A DNA stretch of 64,000 nucleotides from CAYSRJ01 sp964525675 (GCA_964525675.1 CAZGJW010000001.1:48058-112057); one strand, 5' to 3'. Positions 42,872 to 52,996 are shown, numbered from the stretch's first letter. Notes: generated by a model not told the origin, from the letters alone. A program made the numbers and translations.

Positions 42872-45130
42872 ATGGAAATCAGCCCTGAAGTTCAGAGCGT
42901 GCTCAATGCGGCATACCGGGATGCGAAAGAGCGCAATCACGAGTACCTCACCGCCGAGCATATTCTCTACGCTTCCCTTTTCTTCGAATCCCCCAGAGCA
43001 ATCATCGAGGAGTGCGGGGCTGATCCTAATACGATTAAAGAAGATCTCGAGCAATACTTCTCTGAGCATATCCCGGTCGTTTCCGGTTCGGAGCCCGTTC
43101 AATCGGCGGGATTTCAGAACGTAATCGAACACGCCCTCTTCCATACCGAGTCCTCGCAAAAGGGCGAGCTTGATATCGGTGACATTCTCATCTCCATATA
43201 TGAGCTCGAACAGTCGCACGGCGCGTACTATCTCAAAAGGGCAGGTATCACCAGGCTCGACCTCCTCAACGTAATCTCGCACGGCGGTGTTCTGACCGAT
43301 CCCGCCGGCTCTCCCGATACACCGCTTACTGAAGACGAGGCTGCGGGGGTACGTCCGAAAAAAAAGGTACTCGAGCTTTTTACCGTCGAGCTTACCGGGC
43401 TCGCGCGGCAGGGCAAACTCGACCCCCTTATCGGCAGGGAGGATATTCTGGAGCGCACCATACAGGTGCTATGCCGGCGGCTGAAAAATAACCCCGTTTT
43501 TGTCGGTGAGCCCGGCGTTGGCAAGACGGCAATCGCCGAAGGCCTTGCCCAGCGTATCGTGAGCGAAGAGGTGCCTGGCCTGCTCAAAGGTTTTCGTATT
43601 TTCGCTCTCGACATGGGAAGCGTACTCGCGGGCACACGCTTCAGGGGAGACTTCGAAGAGCGGATAAAAAAGGTGCTCGCGGCACTGACGAAACTCGAAA
43701 AGGCAATCCTTTTCATCGATGAAATACACACCGTTGTGGGCGCAGGAGCCGTGTCCGGAGGCTCCATGGACGCATCAAACCTCCTCAAGCCGGCACTCGC
43801 CGCAGGCACGCTCCGCTGTATCGGCTCCACAACCTTTGAAGAGTATAAAAAGTATTTCGAAAAGGACAGGGCCCTGACACGGCGTTTCCAAAAGATCGAT
43901 ATTCCGGAATCGACATCCGAAGAGACCTATAAAATTCTCCTCGGATTGCGCGGACACTACGAGGAGTTTCATAACGTCCGGTACACGGACGATGCACTGA
44001 AAAGCGCCGTTGATCTCTCCTCGAAATACATCACTGAACGCTTTCTTCCGGACAAGGCTATCGATGTAATCGATGAGGCAGGCGCGTACATGCGCATCAT
44101 GTCATACAGGGAAAATGAAGGCGACTCTCAGAAAAAAACGGTTACCGGTGATGAAATAGAAAAGGTGGTCGCAAAGATCGCGCGCATTCCGGAGCGAACC
44201 GTTTCGCAGTCTGAGGTCGGCAGGCTGAAAAATCTGGGTGTTGAACTGAAGAAGGTGATTTTCGGCCAGGATGAAGCGGTCGAGACGGTCGTTGAGGCGG
44301 TGAAGCGTTCCCGCGCGGGTTTCCGCGAGGAGAACAAGCCGGTCGCCTCGTTCCTTTTCGTCGGCCCGACCGGTGTCGGAAAGACGGAGCTCGCCCGCCA
44401 GCTTGCCCATATACTGGGCATCGCCATGCACCGGTACGACATGAGCGAGTACCAGGAAAAGCACACGGTCTCCCGGCTCATCGGGTCGCCTCCGGGGTAC
44501 GTAGGCTATGAGGAGGGCGGACTGCTGACCGATGCCATCCGCAAAACACCCCATGCAGTGCTCCTTTTAGATGAAATAGAAAAGGCCCATCAGGATGTAT
44601 ACAACGTGCTCCTCCAGATGATGGATTATGCCACGATTACCGACAATGCGGGTAGAAAGGCTGATTTCAGAAACGTGATCATCATCATGACCTCGAATGC
44701 CGGCGCGCGTGATATCGGAAAGCCGGTCATCGGATTCGGCGGCGGGGAGATTACCGAGCAGGCCATAACCGACGCGGTTGAGCGGGCATTCGCTCCCGAG
44801 TTTCGAAACAGACTCGACAAAATCGTTCATTTCAACAGGCTCGAGGAGCCGGTCGTGCTGAAGATCGTGGACAAGGAGATCAGGGCGTTTACCGGCCAGC
44901 TCGAGGAAAAGGGCGTACGTCTTACGGTCACGACCGGATGCAGGAAATGGCTCGCACAAAAGGGATACTCGCGGGAATTCGGCGCGCGAAACATCAGCAG
45001 GCTCATACAGGATAAGGTCAAGTCCTTCTTTGTCGACGCCGTGCTGTTCGGGGTCCTCTCTCACGGCGGAAAGGCCGTTGCCGATGTGAAGAAGGATGAC
45101 GTTGTGGTCTCTGTTGTGGATGCCCCATGA
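42872..45130 (+). CDS. clpA: ClpA ATP-dependent unfoldase
   Basis: This 752-residue protein has an N-terminal Clp_N repeat domain (about 1-150), a first AAA module with GEPGVGKTAIAEGLAQR and ILFIDEIHTVVGAG, and a second AAA module with FVGPTGVGKTELARQLA and LLLDEIEKAHQDVYN. The ClpP-docking loop region is around KPVIGFGGGE. There is no middle coiled-coil domain, which separates it from ClpB. It unfolds ClpS-delivered substrates into ClpP, which is not in the window. Confidence 0.96.
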   Translation: MEISPEVQSVLNAAYRDAKERNHEYLTAEHILYASLFFESPRAIIEECGADPNTIKEDLEQYFSEHIPVVSGSEPVQSAGFQNVIEHALFHTESSQKGELDIGDILISIYELEQSHGAYYLKRAGITRLDLLNVISHGGVLTDPAGSPDTPLTEDEAAGVRPKKKVLELFTVELTGLARQGKLDPLIGREDILERTIQVLCRRLKNNPVFVGEPGVGKTAIAEGLAQRIVSEEVPGLLKGFRIFALDMGSVLAGTRFRGDFEERIKKVLAALTKLEKAILFIDEIHTVVGAGAVSGGSMDASNLLKPALAAGTLRCIGSTTFEEYKKYFEKDRALTRRFQKIDIPESTSEETYKILLGLRGHYEEFHNVRYTDDALKSAVDLSSKYITERFLPDKAIDVIDEAGAYMRIMSYRENEGDSQKKTVTGDEIEKVVAKIARIPERTVSQSEVGRLKNLGVELKKVIFGQDEAVETVVEAVKRSRAGFREENKPVASFLFVGPTGVGKTELARQLAHILGIAMHRYDMSEYQEKHTVSRLIGSPPGYVGYEEGGLLTDAIRKTPHAVLLLDEIEKAHQDVYNVLLQMMDYATITDNAGRKADFRNVIIIMTSNAGARDIGKPVIGFGGGEITEQAITDAVERAFAPEFRNRLDKIVHFNRLEEPVVLKIVDKEIRAFTGQLEEKGVRLTVTTGCRKWLAQKGYSREFGARNISRLIQDKVKSFFVDAVLFGVLSHGGKAVADVKKDDVVVSVVDAP

Positions 45131-45816
45131 AAGAGCGTTTTCCCTATCTCGACGAGAACAGCAGTTTCCAGTTCCCTTCTCCCGACAGCGCAACACCCGA
45201 GGGAATCGTTGCCGTGGGGGGCAACCTGTCGCCCGGCATGCTCCTCTCCGCCTACAGCCAGGGCATTTTCCCCTGGTATTCCGACGGCGACCCTATCATC
45301 TGGTGGAGCCCTGACCCGCGCTGCGTAATATTCACAGACGAGCTTCACGTCTCGAAATCGATGAAAAAACTGCTTCGCCAGGGGCGGTTCAGCATAACGC
45401 TTGACAGTCGGTTTCGCGACGTGATCACGGCCTGTAAAAAAATACCCCGCAGGTTCCAGAACGGCACATGGATCACCGATGCAATGCTCGAGGCCTACTG
45501 TATCCTGCACGACCTCGGCTATGCGCACTCTGTCGAGGCGTGGGATGGGGGCTCGCTCGCAGGCGGCATGTACGGTGTATCGCTTGGCAGTTTCTTCTTC
45601 GGCGAGTCGATGTTCAGCCTCATCCCGAACGCATCAAAGGCCGCTATTATCCATCTCAGCGACATCATCAAAAAAATGGGTTTTTTGATGATCGACTGCC
45701 AGATATTTTCTCCGCACCTTCGAACACTGGGCGCACGGATGATACGAAGGGATGAGTTTCTTCGCCTGCTGGAAGATGGCTTGAAATCAGAAACGCATCG
45801 GGGGAACTGGGGTTAA
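45127..45816 (+). CDS. aat: Leucyl/phenylalanyl-tRNA-protein transferase
   Basis: This 229-residue Aat enzyme adds Leu or Phe to proteins with N-terminal Arg or Lys, creating ClpS substrates. Family blocks: GNLSPGMLLSAYSQGIFPWY, WWSPDPRCVI, HVSKSMKKLLRQG, WITDAMLEAYCILH, GGLAGGMYGVSLGSFFFGESM-type catalytic region, and IDCQIFSPHLRTLGA. The start overlaps clpA by ATGA, so translation is coupled. Confidence 0.96.
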   Translation: MKERFPYLDENSSFQFPSPDSATPEGIVAVGGNLSPGMLLSAYSQGIFPWYSDGDPIIWWSPDPRCVIFTDELHVSKSMKKLLRQGRFSITLDSRFRDVITACKKIPRRFQNGTWITDAMLEAYCILHDLGYAHSVEAWDGGSLAGGMYGVSLGSFFFGESMFSLIPNASKAAIIHLSDIIKKMGFLMIDCQIFSPHLRTLGARMIRRDEFLRLLEDGLKSETHRGNWG

Positions 45817-45895
45817 TTTATTGGCATATGAGATTTGAATTTTCAGAGTAGCCGGTTTCTTTTCTTCAACATGCTTTTCATTTAAGAAAAACATT

Positions 45896-46729
45896 TCAAT
45901 ACCGGGTGAACTGGGACTCTTGGCCGTTAGCGGTCATCGTTAAAACAGTTTCCGAAGCGCTCACAGTGAAAGTATACGGCTCTGATCCCCAGTACGGCTC
46001 AAGGTCGGTGATAAAAGAGTCCCAGCCTGTGTCCTGGTCGTCTATCCAGTTGATGCCATCATAGCCTTTTTCAAGCGTTACCGTGATCGTGCCGTCGCCC
46101 GCGGTATAGTTGCCCCGTACACCCCAGACAAGTATCCCCGCACTGTTGAGGTCAAAGGATAACATCTGAAAATGATGCCTGTCCATGGTGCAGGTTGTCT
46201 TTATGTTGCTGGACTCAACTATCTGAGTCATGTACCATGCGCCGATATGGTTCAAAGATGAGCTTATCCGGGTATAGGTCATAGAATCTCCGTTCATGGT
46301 CAAGGTGAGGTCGCTTTCAGAGACTGAATAGGCCATACTATACGGTGGGGAACCCCAGAAATCATTCACTGTCGCAATAAAGTTGTTCCAGCTCGCACTG
46401 TCACTGTCCATCCATTCTTCCTCCATGTACCCATCTGAGACCGTAATCGTCAATACACCCTCAGATTCTGTATAGGTGCCGATCAGGCCCCATACGAACA
46501 TTGAGTTGTTGAGATCATAACTCAGCATCTGTATCTTCTGTGAACCGAGAATACAGGTCGATTCAATGTCCGATGTATCCCATACCAGTGTCGTGTACCA
46601 GGAACCGAGGTATGAGGAGCCATCTGTGCTTTCCTTGCTGTTGCACGACGCACCAAGGGCCAGGCCCGCAGAGAACAGCACAACCAAAAATAAAAAAACT
46701 GCCACAGCGTTGAGTATCCTTCGTTTCAT
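45896..46729 (-). CDS. Secreted protein of two tandem lipocalin-like repeats
   Basis: This 277-residue protein has a signal peptide (LFLVVLFSAGLALGASC; a weak lipobox, Cys about 29) and two homologous repeats of about 115 residues. Repeat 1 starts YLGSWYTTLVWDTSD and repeat 2 IGAWYMTQIVESSN. Both contain QMLSYDLN/QMLSFDLN, VWGLIGTYT/VWGVRGNYT, a TITV strand, WGSPPYS/WGSEPYT and a closing LTMxxxxxxxTR. I do not recognise a named family; the pattern suggests a small beta barrel. AAGGGG precedes the ATG. No functional partner is nearby. Confidence 0.75.
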   Translation of the reverse strand: MKRRILNAVAVFLFLVVLFSAGLALGASCNSKESTDGSSYLGSWYTTLVWDTSDIESTCILGSQKIQMLSYDLNNSMFVWGLIGTYTESEGVLTITVSDGYMEEEWMDSDSASWNNFIATVNDFWGSPPYSMAYSVSESDLTLTMNGDSMTYTRISSSLNHIGAWYMTQIVESSNIKTTCTMDRHHFQMLSFDLNSAGILVWGVRGNYTAGDGTITVTLEKGYDGINWIDDQDTGWDSFITDLEPYWGSEPYTFTVSASETVLTMTANGQESQFTRY

Positions 46730-46954
46730 GATATCCCCTTTTTAATAGTTTATTTTCTCCCGTTATGCATAATAAAGCAAACAAATACTAAAATGAAAAT
46801 AAATAATGGACGCAATCATATATCAGCAATAAATATATTGCCTTTGAAAATTATACCATGTCTTTTGTAAAATAAAAGAAAAAAAATAAAAGTTTTTTTT
46901 GCATTTTTAAACATTTGATAATAAATATAAATATCGCTATTTTTGCTAGAAAAA

Positions 46955-47389
46955 ATGCCAGATGGGACACGAATTATTTTGAAAATCACCGACAAAGTAT
47001 CCATCCCCATACGCGAAATCGAGATGAGCGCTATCCGCGCACAGGGAGCGGGAGGTCAGAATGTGAACAAGGTCTCAACCGCCGTGCACCTGCGCTTCAA
47101 TATTAATGCTTCCTCTCTGCCCGATTTGTACAAACAACGGCTTTTAAAACTGAACGATCAGCGCATCACCGTGGATGGTATAGTCGTTATCAAAGCTCAG
47201 CAGTACCGAAGCCAGGAGAAGAACAGGGAGGAGGCGTTGAAACGCCTGAGAGAGCTTATCAGAAGCGTTGTCGTATCACCGAAAAAACGAAAAAAGACCA
47301 GGCCGACCGAGAGCTCTCAGGAAAAGCGCCTCGACCAAAAGAGTAAACGCGGACAGATCAAGGCCCTGAGGGGGAAGATCAGCGATTAA
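46955..47389 (+). CDS. arfB: ArfB-type ribosome rescue peptidyl-tRNA hydrolase
   Basis: About 144 residues from ATG 46955; a TTG at 46943 is an alternative. The class I release-factor signature GAGGQNVNKVSTAVHLRF contains the GGQ that hydrolyses peptidyl-tRNA. A basic tail follows (KKRKKTRP, KRLDQKSKRGQ), which in ArfB enters the empty mRNA channel of a stalled ribosome. There is no codon-recognition domain. It stands alone. Confidence 0.93.
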   Translation: MPDGTRIILKITDKVSIPIREIEMSAIRAQGAGGQNVNKVSTAVHLRFNINASSLPDLYKQRLLKLNDQRITVDGIVVIKAQQYRSQEKNREEALKRLRELIRSVVVSPKKRKKTRPTESSQEKRLDQKSKRGQIKALRGKISD

Positions 47390-47443
47390 AAGGTATCATC
47401 CATTACGAATAGTATCCAGGCAGGCAGATGAAGAAACTGTTTT

Positions 47444-48922
47444 TCAAGTGCTGACGATACTTCGCGTCACTTTGCCGAAATGTAGTCCGTAAATCGCAAG
47501 CTCCACCGCAACGGGAAACGCCTTAGATTTGGTAAACAGGGTCTTGAAGAGGAGCCTCCAGTATCTGAGCCTGGATTCCGAGACAATGCCGATACGCCAC
47601 ATGCTCTTAACAAAGGCCTTGATATCCTCTATCGTAATCGTTCCCCGTGCCGTAGGCTGGTAGTTATCGATGAATGTATCGATTCTTTTGTAGTAATATT
47701 TTGGTGAGTAGATTGTCGAAAGAATTTTTTTGTACCCTGCAACAAGCTTTTTCTTCCCCATTTTCGGAACAAAGTTCAGGCTGCCGTCCGTGTTCTCTCC
47801 GGTTGTGTCTTTGAGAAGCCTGTTTTCAGATTTAAGCCTTCGCCACAGGCCTGTTTGCGGCAGCGCATTGAGCAGGCCGACCATGGCTGTGACAACGCCG
47901 ATTTGCTGAATGAATTTTATCTGAGCCTCGAATATCCGTTCCGTGTCACTGTCAAATCCGACAATAAATCCTCCCATAACCTGCATGCCGTTCTGCTGTA
48001 TGATCTTTACCGACTCCGAGAGGCTCCGGGTCACATTCTGCGTCTTGCGGCATTCTTTCAAACTATCAATGTTGGGAGTTTCAATACCAAGAAACACCTT
48101 CGAAAAATTCGCATCCTTCATCAGTACCATTAATTCCTCGTCGTCCGCCAGGTTCGTGCTGGCTTCGGTCAAAAGCTTATACGGGTATCGATGCTCCTTC
48201 TGCCATGCTATAAGTGACGGCAGCATTTTTTTTACCCGCGCTTTGTTTCCGATGAAATTATCATCAACTATGAACAAAGACCCCCGCCAGCCTTCGTCGT
48301 AGAGCAGCTGTATTTCATGCAGCAACTGTTCAGGGCTCTTCGTTCTGGGAATCCTCCCGTTCATGACAATGATGTCGCAGAATTCGCAGTTGAACGGGCA
48401 TCCCCGTGAATACTGCACAACCATCGACGCGTAATTCCTGAAGTCGATCAGCGACCACAACGGGGCAGGCGTTTTTGTAATATCCGGCCTTTTTTCGGAT
48501 GTGTAGAGGTGCCGGGGATTCCCCTTTTTCAAGTCTTCAAGAAAAAGAGGCAGGGTGATTTCCGCTTCATTCAGCACAAAATGATCGACTCCCTGAAACT
48601 CTTCATGCCTCGTCGTAAACAGGGGTCCACCTGCAACAATTTTTTTGCCGTACAGGGCACATTTTCTGATGATTTCCAGTGCATTTTCTTTCTGTACGAT
48701 CATTGCGCTGATAAACACGATATCCGCCCATACAATATCTTCTTCCTTCAGGTCTGAAATATTCACATCAACGAGTTTCTTGTTCCACTCCTCAGCTAGC
48801 ATAGAGGCAACCGTCATAAGCCCCAGCGGAGGAAATGCCGCCTTCTTGGAAATGAATCTAAGAATATATTTGAAGCTCCAGAAGGTGTTTGGGTACTTTG
48901 GATAGACCAGTAAAACGTTCAT
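47444..48922 (-). CDS. B12-binding radical SAM enzyme (DUF4070 type)
   Basis: This 492-residue protein has an N-terminal B12-binding-like domain (about 1-140), a radical SAM core with cluster motif CPFNCEFC (YSRGCPFNCEFCDIIV), GGFIVGFDSD and a C-terminal DUF4070-type region. Related enzymes methylate hopanoids or other unreactive carbons, but the substrate cannot be read. Consistent with a cobalamin-using organism, as the MttB module also shows. AT-rich DNA lies upstream and no operon partner is seen. Confidence 0.88.
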   Translation of the reverse strand: MNVLLVYPKYPNTFWSFKYILRFISKKAAFPPLGLMTVASMLAEEWNKKLVDVNISDLKEEDIVWADIVFISAMIVQKENALEIIRKCALYGKKIVAGGPLFTTRHEEFQGVDHFVLNEAEITLPLFLEDLKKGNPRHLYTSEKRPDITKTPAPLWSLIDFRNYASMVVQYSRGCPFNCEFCDIIVMNGRIPRTKSPEQLLHEIQLLYDEGWRGSLFIVDDNFIGNKARVKKMLPSLIAWQKEHRYPYKLLTEASTNLADDEELMVLMKDANFSKVFLGIETPNIDSLKECRKTQNVTRSLSESVKIIQQNGMQVMGGFIVGFDSDTERIFEAQIKFIQQIGVVTAMVGLLNALPQTGLWRRLKSENRLLKDTTGENTDGSLNFVPKMGKKKLVAGYKKILSTIYSPKYYYKRIDTFIDNYQPTARGTITIEDIKAFVKSMWRIGIVSESRLRYWRLLFKTLFTKSKAFPVAVELAIYGLHFGKVTRSIVST

Positions 48923-49345
48923 TCTTTAAACCGCCTCTTTTTTTCAGATAAGCCGAACGATAAAAAATTATTCGAATCGTGCTGTGAAATTAAGGAATGT
49001 ACCGGTATTGAACCAGCGGTGTCACTATTGAAGGTTTTTTTAAGGGGTTATTATTTTAGAGAGGATATTGCCATTTCATAGTATCAGTGCTGATATCATC
49101 GACTAAACTAAACTACCCAACCCTTCACGTAATGAAAACGAGTTAATAAAAACCATCCGGCTTAACGCGCTTTTACCGCATCAAAAAAAACACTTCACAC
49201 CTTATTCTCATAACATCCTATATAAGCTGTGATTCATTACGATAAAAGTCAATGAATATTGTTTTATCAATATGAATATCGGTGTGCCGACGAAAACTTT
49301 ACCGGTGTCAGACCCCATAGAAAACTTATAATATCCTGTCAGTGG
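48923..49345. other. Gene-free AT-rich region
   Basis: No convincing ORF or tRNA. It contains the GGTGTCAGACCCC motif at 49304-49316 and a few short inverted AT-rich sequences near 49250. Confidence 0.6.
49304..49316. repeat. GGTGTCAGACCCC motif
   Basis: The core TGTCAGACCCC recurs at 53155-53165 in another intergenic region. Sequences of this kind are often found near Y1/REP-associated transposase remnants in other bacteria (from memory). No transposase is visible here. Confidence 0.4.
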
Positions 49346-49483
49346 TTATACGTCCGTGTAAAGTTCCGGAATGGATCCTTTTTCTGAAGCGTTTACGGTA
49401 TTGTGGCTTCTATTTGAAATAAAGATACCAAGACTCACGAGAAGGGTGAGTGCGGCAAAGAATACGAGCACTCTGATTATCAC
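49346..49483 (-). CDS. Small single-pass membrane protein
   Basis: A 45-residue protein from GTG 49483, with a strong GGGAGGTGA ribosome site about 9 bases ahead. One hydrophobic helix (VLVFFAALTLLVSLGIFIS) is followed by a polar tail ending in LYTDV. No family recognised. The good ribosome site argues that it is translated. Confidence 0.5.
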   Translation of the reverse strand: MIIRVLVFFAALTLLVSLGIFISNRSHNTVNASEKGSIPELYTDV

Positions 49484-49663
49484 TTCCCTGTCACCTCCCG
49501 CGTTATATATTGTATGGTGTATACATTTATTTTCGTTACACATCAATGAAGAGTTGATCGTTTTTTTCCACTACTGTAGTTCGTTCGGCAGTACACTTTA
49601 TATTATGCACCATGTGGAGGGTTGTGTCAAATAATTATCAGTAATTATGGTCAATCACTCCCG

Positions 49664-52336
49664 CTAATCACGAGCCATCTGGCGGAGTACGGTATGCAAA
49701 ATACCTCCGTTTCTGTAATACTCAAATTCTATATACGTATCGAGGCGTGCAAGAACGGAAAAACCTTTCAGCTCACCCGTGTCACTAACAGCTTCCACTT
49801 TGAGCATCTGACCTGCTTCATGAACGGGCTCGATCCTGTAGCGCTCCATACCGGTAAGGCCCAGAGATGGAACATTCTGTCCTTCAATGAATTGAAGAGG
49901 CAGCACCCCCATGCCGATTAGATTGCTTCGGTGTATGCGCTCAAAGCTTTCAGCGATAACCGCCTTTACGCCAAGAAGGAGGGTTCCCTTTGCTGCCCAG
50001 TCCCTCGAGCTCCCAGCGCCATACTCCCTGCCCGCAATGACGATAAGCGGAATACCACGACCCCTGTACTCAACAGCCGCATCATAGATAGGCATAACCG
50101 TTCCGTCAGGAATGAGCTTCGTCACACCACCCTCGGTGCCGGGTACGAGTAGATTTTTTATGCGGATATTTCCGAATGTCCCACGCATCATCACCTCGTG
50201 ATTGCCCCGCCTAGATCCGTAGCTGTTGAAATCCTCCGGCTTTACACCGTGTTCGATAAGCCATTTCCCGGCCGGGCTTTCGGCAGGTATACTTCCTGCC
50301 GGTGATATATGATCCGTGGTTACCGTTTCCCCTAAAAGTGCGAGCACTCTGGCATCTTCAATTACAGGTTGTGCCGGAAGCTGGCGGGTTAGACCGTTGA
50401 AAAACGGTGGTTTTTTGATATAGGTGGACGTATCATTCCAGGCGTACCGCTTTGCCTTTTTCACCTTTACCTGGTTCCAGGTCTCATTCCCTGTGTAGAC
50501 ATTCGCATACTCTGTGGTAAAAAAATCAGAAGAGAGCACTTTCTGCATAACATCCTGTACCTCTTTTTCTGACGGCCAAATATCGGAAAGATACACCGCC
50601 CCCCCGTTTCTGTCGTATCCGACCGGCTCTTTTGTAAGATTCTTCATCTTTCCTGCAAGAGCGTAGGCAACAACGAGGGGTGGAGACATGAGAAAGTTTG
50701 TGCGCACCTCCTGATGAATCCTTCCCTCGAAATTCCTGTTCCCGGAGAGCACGCTCGCTGTGACAAGGTCATTCTCGCGTATTGCCCTGCTGATTTCAGG
50801 CAGGAGAGGGCCCGAGTTCCCGATGCAGGTGGTGCATCCGTACCCGACCAGATGAAAACCGAGCGCTTCGAGATACGGGGTGAGCTCGGCCCCGTCCAGG
50901 TAGCGTGTCACTACCTTTGATCCGGGTGCAAGGCTCGTCTTTACATGCGGAGGAACCTCGAGCCCCAGCTGCACCGCTTTTTTGGCAAGCATGCCCGCGC
51001 CGACCATGACCGTCGGGTTCGATGTATTCGTACAGCTCGTGATTGCAGCAATAACAACGGAGCCGTCTTCAATCACTGCATCCCTCCCGTGAAGGCTGAA
51101 ATGGACCTCCCTGCACTTTTTCTTCATTGATTTCAACATTTCAGGAATCGACGTGTGCGCCCTGTTGAGCGGGATTCTGTCCTGCGGCCACTTTGGCCCG
51201 GCGATGGACGGCTCAATAGATGCCAGATCGAATTCGATCACGTCGGTAAAATCGGGACCGGGGGTGCCTTTATCTCTAAAAAGGCCCTGCGCCCTCATGT
51301 ATTTCTCCACAAGGTCGACGAGCTCTTTCGGCCTGCCTGTTTCACTGAGATAGAGCAGGGTGTTCGCGTCGGCAGGAAAATACACGACCGTTGCTCCTGT
51401 TTCCGGAGACATATTGCTCACGAGCGCCCTGTCCGCAACCGACATGGAAGCGACTCCCGGGCCGAAGAACTCAACGAATTTACCGACGACCCCGTATTTT
51501 CGCAGCCGTTCGATCACATGAAGCACAATATCCGTTGGAGTGGTTCCAGGTCTGAGCCTGCCGGTGAGCCTGAATCCGATAACATCCGGTACGAGCATGT
51601 AGTAGGGCTGGCCGAGCATTACCGCCTCAGCCTCGATACCGCCGACGCCCCATCCTAAAACGCCGAGTCCGTCTATCATCGGTGTGTGAGAGTCGGTTCC
51701 CACAAGGGTGTCTGGAAAGGCATAGGTTTCATCCCCGGTATGCGCTGTTTGCACGGTTTGCACCGCCTTCGCCAGATACTCGAGATTTACCTGATGGCAG
51801 ATTCCCGTGGCAGGCGGCACAACACGCAGATTTTTAAAAATCGCCGCGCCCCACCGCAGCAGTTCGTAGCGTTCGCGGTTTCGTTTGAACTCCATGTCGG
51901 CATTGTACAAAAGCGCCCTTCTTGTTGCATAGCGGTCCACCTGCACCGAATGATCGATAACGAGATCAACCGGTATACGGGGATCGACCCGCTGTGCATC
52001 TCCTCCCAGGTCGGCAAGCGCATCACGCATAACCGCAAGATCGACAAGCGCAGGAACACCGGTAAAATCCTGCATGAGGACCCGGGCCGGCATAAACGGC
52101 ACTTCTCCTTCCTGACCGAACACGAGCTTTTTCACGTCATCCTCTCCGATCAGGCTCCCGTCAATGTTCCGCACAACGGATTCAAGAAGAATTTTCAGGG
52201 TATACGGCATTCGCGTAATGTCTTTCCCGAGTTTTTCCGAAAGCCGGTTCAGGCTGAAGTAACGAACCTCCCCCATTGCTGAAGAGAGACCGGCCACGAT
52301 ACCGAGCGAGTCGGTATATGGTTTTTCCGGGGACAT
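49664..52336 (-). CDS. acnA: Aconitate hydratase (AcnA/IRP type)
   Basis: This 890-residue protein has the three iron-sulfur cysteines in AAITSCTNTSNP and GYGCTTCIGNSGP, the substrate-binding VGTDSHTPM, and the mobile swivel domain with GREYGAGSSRDWAAKG. It converts citrate to isocitrate. The strong GAGGAGGTG lies before the ATG. It is 22 bases after msrA on the same strand, so the pair may be transcribed together. Confidence 0.97.
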   Translation of the reverse strand: MSPEKPYTDSLGIVAGLSSAMGEVRYFSLNRLSEKLGKDITRMPYTLKILLESVVRNIDGSLIGEDDVKKLVFGQEGEVPFMPARVLMQDFTGVPALVDLAVMRDALADLGGDAQRVDPRIPVDLVIDHSVQVDRYATRRALLYNADMEFKRNRERYELLRWGAAIFKNLRVVPPATGICHQVNLEYLAKAVQTVQTAHTGDETYAFPDTLVGTDSHTPMIDGLGVLGWGVGGIEAEAVMLGQPYYMLVPDVIGFRLTGRLRPGTTPTDIVLHVIERLRKYGVVGKFVEFFGPGVASMSVADRALVSNMSPETGATVVYFPADANTLLYLSETGRPKELVDLVEKYMRAQGLFRDKGTPGPDFTDVIEFDLASIEPSIAGPKWPQDRIPLNRAHTSIPEMLKSMKKKCREVHFSLHGRDAVIEDGSVVIAAITSCTNTSNPTVMVGAGMLAKKAVQLGLEVPPHVKTSLAPGSKVVTRYLDGAELTPYLEALGFHLVGYGCTTCIGNSGPLLPEISRAIRENDLVTASVLSGNRNFEGRIHQEVRTNFLMSPPLVVAYALAGKMKNLTKEPVGYDRNGGAVYLSDIWPSEKEVQDVMQKVLSSDFFTTEYANVYTGNETWNQVKVKKAKRYAWNDTSTYIKKPPFFNGLTRQLPAQPVIEDARVLALLGETVTTDHISPAGSIPAESPAGKWLIEHGVKPEDFNSYGSRRGNHEVMMRGTFGNIRIKNLLVPGTEGGVTKLIPDGTVMPIYDAAVEYRGRGIPLIVIAGREYGAGSSRDWAAKGTLLLGVKAVIAESFERIHRSNLIGMGVLPLQFIEGQNVPSLGLTGMERYRIEPVHEAGQMLKVEAVSDTGELKGFSVLARLDTYIEFEYYRNGGILHTVLRQMARD

Positions 52337-52357
52337 GACACCTCCTCTATCTTTTTT

Positions 52358-52996
52358 TCATTCCAGTCCAAGCTTTTTGAGTTTCGGCCGAATGACGACC
52401 GAGCAGTATCCAAGGGTGGGATGCTTCTCGTAGTAATCCTGATGATAATCCTCTGCAGGATAAAAAACCTCAAGAGGCTTTATCTCTGTAACAACGGGAG
52501 CATCGAAGTGCACGGCGGTTTTCTCTTTTGATTTTTCAGCAACTTTCTTCTGCTTCTCGTCCGAGTATAGAATAATCGATCGGTACTGCGATCCCACATC
52601 AGCTCCCTGCCGGTTAGGAGTGGTCGGATCATGGGCCTTCCAGAAAAGTTCGAGCAGGTCTTCGTAACCGATACGATCCGGATCATACTCTATGCGCACG
52701 ACCTCCGCATGCCCTGTCGTATCTGAACAAACCTCCCGGTAGGTTGGACTCGGCCTCAAACCGCCGGCATAGCCCGATACGACCGATTTGACACCATCGA
52801 TCCTTTCATAAACCGCTTCAATGCACCAGAAGCAGCCTCCTCCAAAGACCGCAATTTCGGTTTTTCCGGATTTATTCTCATCCATCGCGTTCTCCCTGTT
52901 TCGAGCGCTCTCTGCGGCTGGAACCGTTTTGAAAAATATCACCACGGCAACTGCCGCTGCAAAAACTACAGCAAGATATAGTAAGGGTTTCTTCAT
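52358..52996 (-). CDS. msrA: Membrane-anchored/exported methionine sulfoxide reductase A
   Basis: This 212-residue protein starts with an N-terminal hydrophobic helix (LLYLAVVFAAAVAVVIFF), then a linker and the MsrA domain. The catalytic motif is GGCFWCIEAVY, followed by SGYAGG, GHAEVV and PAEDYHQDYYEKHP. It reduces methionine-S-sulfoxide; the N-terminal segment places it outside the cytoplasm, anchored or cleaved. A C-terminal resolving cysteine is seen in LGYCSVV. GGGAG precedes the ATG. Confidence 0.95.
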   Translation of the reverse strand: MKKPLLYLAVVFAAAVAVVIFFKTVPAAESARNRENAMDENKSGKTEIAVFGGGCFWCIEAVYERIDGVKSVVSGYAGGLRPSPTYREVCSDTTGHAEVVRIEYDPDRIGYEDLLELFWKAHDPTTPNRQGADVGSQYRSIILYSDEKQKKVAEKSKEKTAVHFDAPVVTEIKPLEVFYPAEDYHQDYYEKHPTLGYCSVVIRPKLKKLGLE

